Part shown: piece after piece, positions 36,649 through 46,074 of the stretch
Layout of the letters: each line of letters opens with the position of its first letter
How positions within the stretch are numbered: position 1 is the stretch's first letter
Assembly: GCA_947493035.1 (NCBI GenBank)
Contig: CANLOW010000001.1
Span: 620,001 to 684,000, forward strand
Direction of reading: 5' to 3'
DNA: 64,000 nucleotides
Origin: an uncultured Aquimarina sp.
GTDB taxonomy: Bacteria > Bacteroidota > Bacteroidia > Flavobacteriales > Flavobacteriaceae
Made by a program: the position numbers and the translations under genes
Notes under the pieces: generated by a model
What the model was told of the DNA's origin: nothing
The model's input: the letters and a program-made list of their open reading frames with translations, nothing else
The model's database searches: none

Positions 36649-36729
36649 TGTCAAATCTATAGGGTACTTCTTTTTTCTATTTAACCTAAGAATGTTTTGT
36701 TTCCATATAGAGTGACTTTAAAATATAGT

Positions 36730-37032
36730 TTATATTTTTTGTCCTTTTACCAAAAAGTTTGATTGAATAGAAGACTCTTTTAAATGCATAAATTGTTTCC
36801 TTTTTTCGTCTTTACCAAAAGCAATGAATGCCTCTTCATTCGGGAATGATAGAAAATGAATCTCATATGGCACTTCTTTTTCATTATATACAATAGAATC
36901 GGTATTAGGCCTTATTCTATATATCAATTTACCTTCATAATTTTCTAAAATTGGAAGTACAGAATATTCAAATTCATGAAATGTTGTTATTTTTTCTTCT
37001 TTCACGAAGATCATCATAGTAATATAAATCAT
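36730..37032 (-). CDS. Small ferredoxin-like-fold protein (DUF1330/ABM-like)
   Basis: A 100-residue protein beginning MIYITMMIFVKEEK, with the pattern of a dimeric alpha-beta barrel: a first strand, then helix with F-x-x-F-E, then YRIRPN, YEIHFLSFPNEEAF and a final helix. I relate it to DUF1330 / antibiotic-biosynthesis-monooxygenase-like proteins. No catalytic claim can be made. It ends the transcription unit shared with the secreted protein gene 13 bases upstream. Confidence 0.65.
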   Translation of the reverse strand: MIYITMMIFVKEEKITTFHEFEYSVLPILENYEGKLIYRIRPNTDSIVYNEKEVPYEIHFLSFPNEEAFIAFGKDEKRKQFMHLKESSIQSNFLVKGQKI

Positions 37033-37045
37033 AGGGAGTGAAATT

Positions 37046-37819
37046 TTATCTATAAGCAGTGAATAGCACTAAAAGTCCTTCATTATTAATATCTGTAGGT
37101 CTTACATTACCTCTATTGTTATTATAATTTTGATTTCCGTTTTGATAGGTTACATCAATAGTAAAACCTGTCGGATCAAAACTTACCAAACTACCTAATA
37201 TTCTGCCTAATGGGTTTCCATTTTGATCGCCATAGCGAATTCCTATACAATGATTTGGAGAAGCATAGCGGCTAATATCATTAATAGAATTACCGTGACT
37301 ACCTACTGAAATAACTTGTTGTGTAGTGCTCGCACCATTATTATCACGTGCGAACCCATCCATCGTAGCAAAAGAGTTTCTGATACCTGGGTCATTAGGC
37401 TGTGTACCATTATCTGTGTTAATATTAGCACTTTCGATATTAGCATGTGCTTTAAATGTAATTGAAGTAGGCTGAAACGGTAAGCCTGTTACTTCTACAT
37501 CTGTTGCATTGTTTGCACTTGTAATCAAAAAAGAACCTACATAAATATTCTGAGTTGTTAATAATTCTAGCCAACCCGTATTAGTATATTGAAAAACACG
37601 ATTTAAAGTTGTATCGTATACCAAGCTTCCTATCTCTACACCTGTAACGGCATTTCGTTCTGTAGTACTTGCTCTAGGTAATCCCATAAGACTATCTGCA
37701 TCTATTTGAGCAAATACTAAAGAATTAAAAAGCAATATTAAAATCAAAAAAAGACTCCTCACAATCAGATACTTATATTTTATTAAATATATAAGTTTTT
37801 GATTATCATTCCTATACAT
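37046..37819 (-). CDS. Unknown secreted protein
   Basis: A 257-residue exported protein. A long basic N-region precedes the hydrophobic core (about 20-37) and a signal-peptidase site after LVFAQ. The mature part begins with a segment seen at the head of many flavobacterial surface proteins (TTERNAVTGVEIGSLVYDTT). It continues as a low-complexity Asn/Gly/Thr-rich beta-type domain with no T9SS tail that I can recognise. Function unknown. The ATG at 37819 is preferred to the TTG one codon earlier. Confidence 0.68.
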   Translation of the reverse strand: MYRNDNQKLIYLIKYKYLIVRSLFLILILLFNSLVFAQIDADSLMGLPRASTTERNAVTGVEIGSLVYDTTLNRVFQYTNTGWLELLTTQNIYVGSFLITSANNATDVEVTGLPFQPTSITFKAHANIESANINTDNGTQPNDPGIRNSFATMDGFARDNNGASTTQQVISVGSHGNSINDISRYASPNHCIGIRYGDQNGNPLGRILGSLVSFDPTGFTIDVTYQNGNQNYNNNRGNVRPTDINNEGLLVLFTAYR

Positions 37820-37902
37820 CAAAAAGATTAAGTTGTTGAAAAATCGACAAATGGTACTTTTTATCTGCTTTAAGAACTATTATTTTTAAAATATTTAAGA
37901 AT

Positions 37903-39378
37903 CTACTCCTTACTTAGTTTAAAAAACTGTACATCATCAATTTCATAAATAGAAGTTATAACAGGGTCAAACCCTCGATATTGAAAGCCTATTCTAATAT
38001 TTCCTTCCAGACAATTAATCTTTTGTAATAAAGTAACATAGTTTTCATTATTAATCGGTATTTCTAAATCAAGTAGTTGCCAATCCGTTGTTAATGGATT
38101 TCCATCCCACCCATTTGTAACCCAAATATTTAATGCTTTTCCATTGTTATTATCTGTTCGTATACTACAACTAAAAAAGATATCATCTACTGTATTGACA
38201 GTTATTTCAGGTGTTATTAACCAAGCTTCCAGTGGTACTAACCCTGTATTGTTAGCAGAAATGTCTAATACTCTATTATCAATATTAGTAATTTTTTTAT
38301 CATCCCATTTTACTTCATCACCTGTAACATTGATATTAAACCAATCTTCCGCTTCTAAAGAATTTGGATTAGTAACAGTATTAAAGTCCTCAATGAATAA
38401 CACCTCTCTTTCCTTTGAAGTGATTATAGATGTATCACAACCGAAAGTCAAAGGGTCACATCGTTCCTCTATATCCATTTTAATATCTTTTACTTCATTC
38501 AGTTTTAACACATAATCAAAACCTCTGAAATCTTTTGTCAAAACTCCTGTAATTTTTCCTTTTCCGGCGGGTAAACTCAATTGATTAAAAGCTGCAAAAG
38601 TACTAGTACATAACGTAAGAAAAGCTTGACTACTGCATTGAAACAAGGGCCTTAATCCATCAAAACTATCATCACGCTCTCCTGCAAATGTTTTTAATTG
38701 AGGGACTATTACACTTTTATCTAACTGTATATCTGAAAGAGAAACATATACAGATTCTAAAGCTTCCGTAATATCATCAATATTTATATCTAGAGGAATT
38801 ATTTCTGCTACCTCATCTGTTCTAAAAATAGTAGTATCAATTGTCGTAAAAGGAATGGGTTCTATTTGATTATCAACTAAAACCCCTAATTTGACAATAC
38901 CATTTTGTTCGGAAATACTTAGGCCTTCTAAACGAATCCTTATTTTTACACCAAAAGGGAAACGCTGGTGTAAAGCCCGTTCATCAATCAAAACTTGAAT
39001 TCCCGTAGTAGGTTGCGAAGGTTTGTCTTGAATAAATAATTCTTTAAAAAAATTACCAGAAACATCATTAGAAATAACATAACCATCAACAAACTGATCA
39101 GGAATATCATAAGTAATAATTTCTTGAGGAAATTGATTCGCTACAGGTCTTCTTAGGTTTTCTAAAGGAATAGTGCTTCCTTGAGGTACAGGTAAAACCT
39201 TAGCATTTGGAACTTCAAAATCTTCATTTGAACACGAAACTATGGTTAATATAATTCCTGTTAATAAATAACATCGGATCAAGCCTACGAAGTATTCTAT
39301 CCAAACAGACTGTACGTTTCGAAGTAAGCCTCGGAATATTAAACCCTTTGATAGCGTCAATAAAGTCTTGCTCTTCAT
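37903..39378 (-). CDS. DUF5689 lipoprotein with choice-of-anchor-J-like C-terminal domain
   Basis: Exported lipoprotein probably at the outer membrane. The lipobox IVSC lies 47 residues after the ATG at 39378, unusually far in. The DUF5689 region follows (DGYVISNDVSGNFFKELFIQD), and the C-terminal ~150 residues resemble choice-of-anchor J carbohydrate-binding-like domains (LEAEDWFNINV, PLEAWLITPEI). The first ~17 codons after this ATG consist partly of a dispersed repeat (39329-39364), so real translation may begin later, for example at the TTG at 39282 (MIRCYLLTG), which gives a normal signal peptide. It is downstream of the TonB receptor gene and likely its partner. Confidence 0.82.
   Translation of the reverse strand: MKSKTLLTLSKGLIFRGLLRNVQSVWIEYFVGLIRCYLLTGIILTIVSCSNEDFEVPNAKVLPVPQGSTIPLENLRRPVANQFPQEIITYDIPDQFVDGYVISNDVSGNFFKELFIQDKPSQPTTGIQVLIDERALHQRFPFGVKIRIRLEGLSISEQNGIVKLGVLVDNQIEPIPFTTIDTTIFRTDEVAEIIPLDINIDDITEALESVYVSLSDIQLDKSVIVPQLKTFAGERDDSFDGLRPLFQCSSQAFLTLCTSTFAAFNQLSLPAGKGKITGVLTKDFRGFDYVLKLNEVKDIKMDIEERCDPLTFGCDTSIITSKEREVLFIEDFNTVTNPNSLEAEDWFNINVTGDEVKWDDKKITNIDNRVLDISANNTGLVPLEAWLITPEITVNTVDDIFFSCSIRTDNNNGKALNIWVTNGWDGNPLTTDWQLLDLEIPINNENYVTLLQKINCLEGNIRIGFQYRGFDPVITSIYEIDDVQFFKLSKE
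39329..39364 (+). repeat. ~36-bp dispersed repeat, copy 2 (inside a predicted 5' coding end)
   Basis: CCTCGGAATATTAAACCC followed by TTTGATAGCGTCAATAAA. It aligns to the copies at 30889, 49038 and 63035. It falls in the region upstream of the DUF5689 lipobox on the opposite strand. Confidence 0.65.
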
Positions 39379-39563
39379 AATTTCTTTAATAATTTTCAAA
39401 ACCAAATATTTATAGTTAATAATATTTCGTCATTTCGTACTTAACAAAAAATCTTATCTATTTTATTACTATTAATGCGATCCTGAAACGAGTTTAGGAT
39501 AACCTGATTCAGATTATTCATTATGTAGATATTTGTTTATCAAAAACAAACTAAAATTCCAGC

Positions 39564-42344
39564 TTAAAATCTAACATACATATTCAAATAATAGGTAGTC
39601 CCTCTACCTAACCAATAGCGATTTCCAAATAATGGAAATTGCTGATTTCTATCATTATTTAACACTTCAAAATTTCCATTTCTAGATTGCTCAAAGCCTC
39701 CTGTCCGATAAAAGGTGTCTAAGATATTTTGTATTCCAAGAGTGAAGCCAAGATAATAGTCATCCAGTTTCCAGGATTTCCCTCCTATAGCATTCCATAA
39801 AAAATAACTAGGCAATTGTTCTTGCCTTAAAAGCTCTCTAGCTCGATCCTCGTTAAAACTTAACAATGGTTGACCGTCAATATCTGTTGCGAAACTATCA
39901 GTACGTAAAAATTCAGCTATAGAAATATAAATGTCATCAAAAAAGTTAAGCTGCGTTTCGAACCACCAAAACTTAGGATCTCGATAACTAAATCCTAATC
40001 CATAAGCTTGCTGAGGGCCATTAGCTAATCGATAATTTTTTAAACGAGTTTCTCCAAAATCAATACGCTTTTCAAAATCATCAGAAAAAAACTTCAAATC
40101 ACCATTACCAGTATACCAATGTTTACCATAACTGGCTGAAGTATTAATTTTTAATGTACTCGTAACCTCATAATTCAAACCTAGTTCTACACCTTGTCTT
40201 CTAGTGTTAATTCCTGAAACTACTTGCTGTACAAAATCACTATTATCCTCTCTACCTAAACCCGAAATACGCTCTGTAAAAAAGAATCGAACCGAAGTAT
40301 CATCTTTTTGGTCTATATGGTATCCGGACACACGAGCCTTCCATTTGCCATATTGAAATCTCAAACTACCATCTAAGGATAATTGATTCATAGTTTGTAA
40401 TCCTTCAACGAGTTGGTTATTCTGTCTCGGGTTTACAAATACTTTATTCAGTGTTGGCGGACTATCTCCATACAACCCTCTAATTTGAGCATACCATTTA
40501 TTGTTGATATTATACGTTAGCCCACCTTTAACCTTAGCCGTAAACGCGCTATACACCTCACTCTTCCCTAACGATTCATTCTTAGGAAAAAGACCATTTT
40601 CAAATAAGCCTATTCTATCTGTTGAAAACTGTTGTAGTTCTATTGCTCCGAAAACATCCCAACGGTTAACAGTATAATTTACTTGTGAAAATGCCGTAAA
40701 TCTTTTAGCATTTAATTGATAATGATATCTGAAAATATCATCTTCAGTCACAATCCGATTAGGTTGATTTATATTATTCTGAGCTCGATCGCCAGTTTCA
40801 AAAGCATCAATATCTAAATACCCTTTACCTCCTAACAAATCATCGAGCTGTGCATAGTTTTCACTTTTCAAGTTTTGATAGGATAATTTATAGTTAACAC
40901 CAACTTGATCTCCTAATTGTAGTTGACCAATAGAGTTAATTGCAAATAAATCATCTTCATTAACATCGCTATAAAGAATGAATGCCGCACTAGGCAAAGC
41001 ATTATTACGCTGGTAAATACCATTCCAATCTAATTGTCCATTATTCTGAAAAAATTGTTGCGCCAAAAATGCCTTCTCAAAATCTTCATCTCCATGCTGC
41101 AAGTAAAAACTAGGCAAACGTTGATAATACGTAGGGTCTGGATTTTGAGATGTTCCTATAAATGTTTGCCCGTCACTTGACAGGCTTTTACCATTAAAGT
41201 CTAACCTCGAGCTTCCTATTTTAGATCGCTGATAAAAAACTGTATTTTGAATATCAATATTTCGTGAAGGTTGCCAAAAATGGGATAGTGCAACGCTTGG
41301 AGCTGATATAGTTCGAACTCTACTGTTACGTATTTCTCCTTCTTGTCTTCCCCAAAAAGGGTTGTATTTCCTCCCTTTTAATTGAATTACTTCATTAGTT
41401 AACGCAGTGTTTCTTCCTCTACTATTTGGCGTAACGAAGGATGTAAAATTGAATTGATGTTTTTCATTCCATTTTTTATAAACACTAAATAAACCTCCTA
41501 CGTGTCGAAGAGAAGAACCATCTATGTAACCTTCTTGAGCATAGCTACCTGATATTAAACCACTAAAAGCCCAACCTTTATTCGTTACACCTGTATTATG
41601 ATTTACTATTATTCGACCTTGATAACTATTATTAGTATTTGAAAAAGAAAGGTAATTTCCTTTCCTAAATCGATGTGCTTCAAACTGAAATGCATTAACC
41701 CCTTGTATTCCTCCAAAATCATATGGATTTGCATCGATGTAAAGACTTGTTTCCTGACTTCTCATAACTGCATTAAGTCCTGAAATAGCACCCCAAGTAA
41801 AACGTCCATTTCTGAAAGAATTTAATTTAATACCATTAATAAGTATTGAATTCTCTTCACTACCTAAACCTCTTGGTCTAAAAAAGGCTCCTCGCCATTG
41901 AAATGCGACACTATTCCAAAATTGATCTTTACCTGAACTTAATAGGGTTTGACTTAATTGATCTTCATCTTCACTTAATAATTCATCTAAATTATCTATC
42001 AATGTAAACTCAGTGTTAACGGTTTCCAACAATGGCTTCATTAACAATACACCAATATCAATTTTTTTGCTAGTGTCTGATATATCAATTTCGATTTTTA
42101 ATTCCTCATATTTAGGGTGAGTAATTGATACAATATGTTCGCCTTTAGGAAGACTACATACTAAAAAATAAGACTCCGCAATAATTTCTTTAACCTTGCA
42201 ATTACTATTAACGACACGAATTTCAGCCTTTTCAATTATAGCTAAATTAGATTGATCTTTAAGCACTAAATAAATGCTTACTTCTTGACAACAAACAAAA
42301 TGTGTCACGAAAAATAACAGTATTTTAATCTGCTTTACAAACAT
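39564..42344 (-). CDS. TonB-dependent outer-membrane receptor with N-terminal carboxypeptidase-like domain
   Basis: A 926-residue receptor. The signal peptide is at about 1-19, a carboxypeptidase-regulatory-like beta domain at 20-100, a plug domain near 115-240 (containing the RPRGLGSEENSILINGI block), then a beta-barrel to the end with a final aromatic residue (YVRF). The ligand is unknown. Its neighbours, a DUF5689 lipoprotein and a secreted endonuclease/phosphatase-family protein, suggest nucleic acid or phosphorylated substrates. TonB/ExbBD are not in the window. Confidence 0.9.
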   Translation of the reverse strand: MFVKQIKILLFFVTHFVCCQEVSIYLVLKDQSNLAIIEKAEIRVVNSNCKVKEIIAESYFLVCSLPKGEHIVSITHPKYEELKIEIDISDTSKKIDIGVLLMKPLLETVNTEFTLIDNLDELLSEDEDQLSQTLLSSGKDQFWNSVAFQWRGAFFRPRGLGSEENSILINGIKLNSFRNGRFTWGAISGLNAVMRSQETSLYIDANPYDFGGIQGVNAFQFEAHRFRKGNYLSFSNTNNSYQGRIIVNHNTGVTNKGWAFSGLISGSYAQEGYIDGSSLRHVGGLFSVYKKWNEKHQFNFTSFVTPNSRGRNTALTNEVIQLKGRKYNPFWGRQEGEIRNSRVRTISAPSVALSHFWQPSRNIDIQNTVFYQRSKIGSSRLDFNGKSLSSDGQTFIGTSQNPDPTYYQRLPSFYLQHGDEDFEKAFLAQQFFQNNGQLDWNGIYQRNNALPSAAFILYSDVNEDDLFAINSIGQLQLGDQVGVNYKLSYQNLKSENYAQLDDLLGGKGYLDIDAFETGDRAQNNINQPNRIVTEDDIFRYHYQLNAKRFTAFSQVNYTVNRWDVFGAIELQQFSTDRIGLFENGLFPKNESLGKSEVYSAFTAKVKGGLTYNINNKWYAQIRGLYGDSPPTLNKVFVNPRQNNQLVEGLQTMNQLSLDGSLRFQYGKWKARVSGYHIDQKDDTSVRFFFTERISGLGREDNSDFVQQVVSGINTRRQGVELGLNYEVTSTLKINTSASYGKHWYTGNGDLKFFSDDFEKRIDFGETRLKNYRLANGPQQAYGLGFSYRDPKFWWFETQLNFFDDIYISIAEFLRTDSFATDIDGQPLLSFNEDRARELLRQEQLPSYFLWNAIGGKSWKLDDYYLGFTLGIQNILDTFYRTGGFEQSRNGNFEVLNNDRNQQFPLFGNRYWLGRGTTYYLNMYVRF

Positions 42345-42392
42345 GATTACATATTAGCACATAGATTTAACCCATTACATTAATCTATTGTT

Positions 42393-43427
42393 ATGAAATC
42401 TATAGGTATTACGTTATTTTTTTGTTTAGTAATCTTTAAGGCCTTTGGTCAAGAGGAAAAAAAACAATTAAAAGCACTTAGCATAGCTTTTTATAATCTC
42501 GAAAATTTATTTGATACCATAGATGACCCTAAGACGTGGGATGAATCATTTACACCTGAGGGCGATTACAACTGGACGATCGAAAAATTAAATACAAAAA
42601 TTGAGAATCTTGCATTAGTAATTTCCAAAATTGGAACACCTTCACTAGATAAGGCACCTAGTATTATTGGTATTGCTGAAGTTGAAAACAAAGAAGTGTT
42701 AGAAAAATTAGTTAATCACCCATCATTACAAGTATATGATTATGGTATAGTACACTTCAATAGTCCTGACAGACGAGGTATTGATGTTGGTTTTCTGTAT
42801 CGTCGAAATCAATTCAACTTTTTAAATGCACAGAAACATTTTCTTGCTTTAAAAAGCAGCAAAGACGAACCCATATGGACTAGAGATCAACTATGTGTTT
42901 CAGGAACAATAGACAATGAACTTATCTATTTTATTGTAAATCATTGGCCTTCTCGAAGAGGCGGAGCTAAAAGAAGTGAAGCTAAACGTATTAAAGCTGC
43001 CGAATTAACTCAAAAAATATCAGACAGTATTTTTCGCTTAAACAAAAATGCCAATATTATTATTATGGGTGATTTCAATGATAACCCAACTGATCGCGCT
43101 TTCAAAAAAATATTAAAAACTAAAAAGGCTATAGTCCATAAAGAAAACCATTACTTTTTTAATCCTTTTGAAACTAAATTCAAAAAAGGATTAGGCTCTT
43201 TAGGCTTTAGAGATAAATGGTACCTCTTCGATCAAATGATTCTTTCTAGTTCACTTACAGACACTATTGGTTGGAAATATTTAAAAGCCTCCATATACAA
43301 CCCCCCATTTCTACAAAATAAAAAAGGGAAATATAAAGGATATCCTAAAAGAAGCAGTGGCAGCAAATTTGGGTATAGTGATCACTTTCCTATTTATGTT
43401 CTTTTAGGAAAAACATCAAAACCTTAA
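42393..43427 (+). CDS. Secreted endonuclease/exonuclease/phosphatase family protein
   Basis: A 344-residue EEP-fold hydrolase (DNase I-like). The signal peptide ends near residue 19 (FKAFGQ). Catalytic motifs are NLENLF (35-40), Glu96 in IGIAEVENK, the HWPSRRGG segment, GDFNDNP (about 226-232) and the terminal SDHFP (about 330-334). Export points to degrading extracellular DNA, RNA or phospho-compounds. It is divergent from the TonB receptor gene with only 48 bases between starts, so the two may be co-regulated. Confidence 0.9.
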   Translation: MKSIGITLFFCLVIFKAFGQEEKKQLKALSIAFYNLENLFDTIDDPKTWDESFTPEGDYNWTIEKLNTKIENLALVISKIGTPSLDKAPSIIGIAEVENKEVLEKLVNHPSLQVYDYGIVHFNSPDRRGIDVGFLYRRNQFNFLNAQKHFLALKSSKDEPIWTRDQLCVSGTIDNELIYFIVNHWPSRRGGAKRSEAKRIKAAELTQKISDSIFRLNKNANIIIMGDFNDNPTDRAFKKILKTKKAIVHKENHYFFNPFETKFKKGLGSLGFRDKWYLFDQMILSSSLTDTIGWKYLKASIYNPPFLQNKKGKYKGYPKRSSGSKFGYSDHFPIYVLLGKTSKP

Positions 43428-43449
43428 ATTTACTTTCAAAAGAATACTT

Positions 43450-43983
43450 ATGGCAATTAAAGGACCTTTCAATTTAAATAAATGGTTAGATGAAAACAGA
43501 GACTTACTAAAACCTCCAGTGGGTAACAAAAATCTATATGTAAAATCTGGAGACTATATAGTTATGATCGTTGCAGGTCCTAATGCAAGAAAAGACTATC
43601 ATTACAACGAAACGGAAGAACTATTTTTTCAGTTAGAAGGAAATATAGAAGTACACATACAAGAAGATGGAGAAAAGAGAACTATGAAATTAGGTCCTGG
43701 AGATATGTACTTGCATCCTTCAAAAGTTCCTCATTCGCCAGTACGTCACGAAGGATCTATTGGCTTAGTCATCGAGCGTAAACGTAAAGATTTACCCGCT
43801 GATGATGGATTATTATGGTTCTGTGATCACTGTAATCACAAGCTACATGAAGTCTATTTTAAACTTAATAATATCGAAGTTGATTTCTTAAAACATTTTC
43901 AAGATTTCTACAATAATGATAAGTTATTAACGTGTGATAATTGTGGAGAAAAAATGCCTGTAGACAAACGATTTATGAAATAA
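43450..43983 (+). CDS. nbaC: 3-hydroxyanthranilate 3,4-dioxygenase
   Basis: Cupin dioxygenase opening the ring of 3-hydroxyanthranilate on the route from tryptophan to quinolinate (NAD synthesis) or to degradation. The 177-residue protein has iron ligands His51, Glu57 and His95 and the bacterial-type C-terminal metal site with four cysteines (125, 128, 162, 165). It follows the nuclease gene by 22 bases on the same strand. Other kynurenine genes are not present here. Confidence 0.94.
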   Translation: MAIKGPFNLNKWLDENRDLLKPPVGNKNLYVKSGDYIVMIVAGPNARKDYHYNETEELFFQLEGNIEVHIQEDGEKRTMKLGPGDMYLHPSKVPHSPVRHEGSIGLVIERKRKDLPADDGLLWFCDHCNHKLHEVYFKLNNIEVDFLKHFQDFYNNDKLLTCDNCGEKMPVDKRFMK

Positions 43984-44015
43984 TTACAACTTTTGTTGTA
44001 TAAAAATTTATACCT

Positions 44016-44050
44016 AAAAAGCATTACTTCAAATGGAGTAATGCTTTTTT
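44016..44050. terminator. Bidirectional intrinsic terminator
   Basis: AAAAAGCATTACT (44016-44028) pairs with AGTAATGCTTTTT (44037-44049). It lies between the convergent dioxygenase gene and the small gene at 44079. Confidence 0.9.
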
Positions 44051-44078
44051 AATACTATAATATTTTTAAACTGTAAAA

Positions 44079-44354
44079 TTATTGAGCACTTACAATACGG
44101 TGCAATGGTAATAATCTAGCTCCTTTTAAAATCACATAATTAGGTGTAACTGCCCATATAGTAGTATTCACTTCTTTAAGACCCTCACTGTCTTTAAATT
44201 TAATCCTCATTTTAGTACGATCTACATTTCCTAAAACTGAAGCCCTTCGAAGTGCTTGTCTTCTACGTTGTTTATCTTCGGAAGTCTCTAATACATCTTC
44301 CATAGGAAAACGTAAATTGTTGACAATCTCTTTTTCAATAGCTAATGCATTCAT
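44079..44354 (-). CDS. Unknown small conserved-looking protein
   Basis: A 91-residue cytoplasmic protein. The N-terminal half is helical and charged (EDKQRRRQALRRASVLGN). The C-terminal half is a run of beta strands (MRIKFKDSEG, EVNTTIWAVTPNYVILKGA, LPLHRIVSAQ) that looks like a small SH3- or Tudor-like barrel. The pattern suggests nucleic-acid or protein binding but I recognise no family. It is transcribed alone, opposite to radA, with an AT-rich 197-base gap upstream. Confidence 0.7.
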   Translation of the reverse strand: MNALAIEKEIVNNLRFPMEDVLETSEDKQRRRQALRRASVLGNVDRTKMRIKFKDSEGLKEVNTTIWAVTPNYVILKGARLLPLHRIVSAQ

Positions 44355-44516
44355 AGTATATTTATTAGATTTGGATTTGTAAATTAATAAATTTTTGAAT
44401 CAAAATATTAATATAATTCAAAAAAATAAGATTATTATAACATTTATATTTCATTTTAATAATTTTTAATCACTAAAACGATTTTTTAAATATAACTCAC
44501 AAACTAAGTCGTTCCT

Positions 44517-44524
44517 TACATTTG
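44517..44524 (+). promoter_or_regulatory. -7 promoter box TACATTTG for radA
   Basis: Exact TAnnTTTG match, 27 bases before the radA ATG at 44552. Confidence 0.6.
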
Positions 44525-44551
44525 TTACTTACAGCACATTTATTTTGAATT

Positions 44552-45916
44552 ATGGCTAAAACAAAAACAGTTTTTTATTGTCAACATTGTGGTGCGCAAC
44601 ATGCACAATGGTTAGGACAATGTTCTACTTGCAAATCTTGGAATACCATAGTCGAAGAAATTGTACAAAAGCAAGAAAAAGTAGCTTGGAAAGACGAAAG
44701 TACTCTCAAATCGAAACAAGCAGCTAAGCCTTTAAAAATATCGGAAATAGATAGTTCGGAAGATATTAGATTGAATACGGGTGATGCTGAATTTAATCAA
44801 GTATTAGGTGGCGGTTTAGTACCTGGCTCTTTGACTTTGCTAGGTGGTGAACCTGGAGTTGGAAAAAGTACCTTGATGCTTCAAATAGCATTGAACCTTC
44901 CTTTTAAAACCTTATACGTTTCTGGAGAGGAAAGCCAAAAGCAAATTAAAATGCGAGCAGATCGTATGATTTCTAAAACGGATAATTGCTTTATTTTAAC
45001 CGAAACGAACACACAACTTATCTTTAAACAGATCGCTAATCATCAACCTGATGTAGTGGTTATCGATTCTATCCAAACACTACATACTGACTTTATAGAA
45101 GCAAGTCCGGGAAGTGTTTCTCAAATTCGAGAATGTACTAGCGAATTGATCAAGTTTGCCAAGGAAACGCATACTCCTATTTTATTGATTGGACACATCA
45201 CTAAAGAAGGAAATATTGCTGGCCCCAAGCTTCTAGAACATATGGTAGATACCGTTTTGCAATTTGAAGGAGATCAAAATTTTGTTTACCGTATTCTTCG
45301 TGCTCACAAAAATCGATTTGGATCGACTGCCGAATTGGGTATTTACGAAATGCAACATAATGGCTTGCGACAAGTGACCAATCCTAGTGAATTGTTACTT
45401 TCTAAAAAAGAAGAGGATCTTAGTGGTACTGCCATCGCCGCAACCTTAGAAGGTATGCGTCCTTTGATGATTGAAATCCAAGCCTTGGTAAGCACTGCCG
45501 TTTATGGAACACCACAACGAAGTACAACAGGTTTCCCTGCAAAGCGACTAAATATGTTACTTGCGGTATTGGAAAAACGCGCTGGCTTTAGATTGGGTGC
45601 AAAAGATGTTTTTTTAAATATCACTGGGGGAATTAGTGTAAGTGACCCTGCCATAGATTTGGCGGTAACAGCTGCGATCCTTTCTTCTAATGAAGATATT
45701 TCATTGAATAATCATATTTGTTTTGCTGCGGAAGTAGGACTGGCAGGAGAAATTCGTCCTGTAAGCCGCATCGATCAACGCATTCAAGAAGCAGCGACTT
45801 TAGGGTTTGAACAAATTATGGTTTCTAAATATGCCAAAATCGCTGGACAAACTCATGGTATCGAATTGATAAGAGTTTCTAAAATCGAAGAAATGGTAGA
45901 ATTCTTATTTGGATAA
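44552..45916 (+). CDS. radA: DNA repair protein RadA (Sms)
   Basis: RecA-like branch-migration ATPase of recombination. The 454-residue protein has the N-terminal zinc finger (Cys10, Cys13, Cys24, Cys27), Walker A GEPGVGKS (99-106), the RadA-specific HKNRFGSTAELG motif and a C-terminal Lon-protease-like domain with GGISVSDPAIDLA. Length and motif order are standard. Confidence 0.98.
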   Translation: MAKTKTVFYCQHCGAQHAQWLGQCSTCKSWNTIVEEIVQKQEKVAWKDESTLKSKQAAKPLKISEIDSSEDIRLNTGDAEFNQVLGGGLVPGSLTLLGGEPGVGKSTLMLQIALNLPFKTLYVSGEESQKQIKMRADRMISKTDNCFILTETNTQLIFKQIANHQPDVVVIDSIQTLHTDFIEASPGSVSQIRECTSELIKFAKETHTPILLIGHITKEGNIAGPKLLEHMVDTVLQFEGDQNFVYRILRAHKNRFGSTAELGIYEMQHNGLRQVTNPSELLLSKKEEDLSGTAIAATLEGMRPLMIEIQALVSTAVYGTPQRSTTGFPAKRLNMLLAVLEKRAGFRLGAKDVFLNITGGISVSDPAIDLAVTAAILSSNEDISLNNHICFAAEVGLAGEIRPVSRIDQRIQEAATLGFEQIMVSKYAKIAGQTHGIELIRVSKIEEMVEFLFG

Positions 45917-45937
45917 ACTTAAAATATAACTTGTGTC

Positions 45938-45959
45938 ACCTCTGGCTCTGACCAGAGGT
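45938..45959 (+). other. 8-bp perfect hairpin after radA
   Basis: ACCTCTGG (45938-45945) pairs with CCAGAGGT (45952-45959) with a 6-base loop. No T-run follows, so it is a weak terminator candidate at most. Confidence 0.45.
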
Positions 45960-46074
45960 CTCATGAATTTGAGAACTATATTTTACAAGATTCCTTGTCA
46001 AGCAATGAAAGGCAAAACTCAAAAAATCATTTACTAAAAAGAAGTTATCTTCGAATAAACTTTTGAATCCAACT

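Noticed and set aside
38144..38515. 123-residue open frame antisense to the DUF5689 gene
   Set aside because: Entirely inside a supported gene and without recognisable features.
37046..39378. Idea that the 37046-39378 genes are a phage tail-fibre module
   Set aside because: No other phage structural genes nearby; signal peptides and the DUF5689/TonB linkage fit a surface uptake locus instead.
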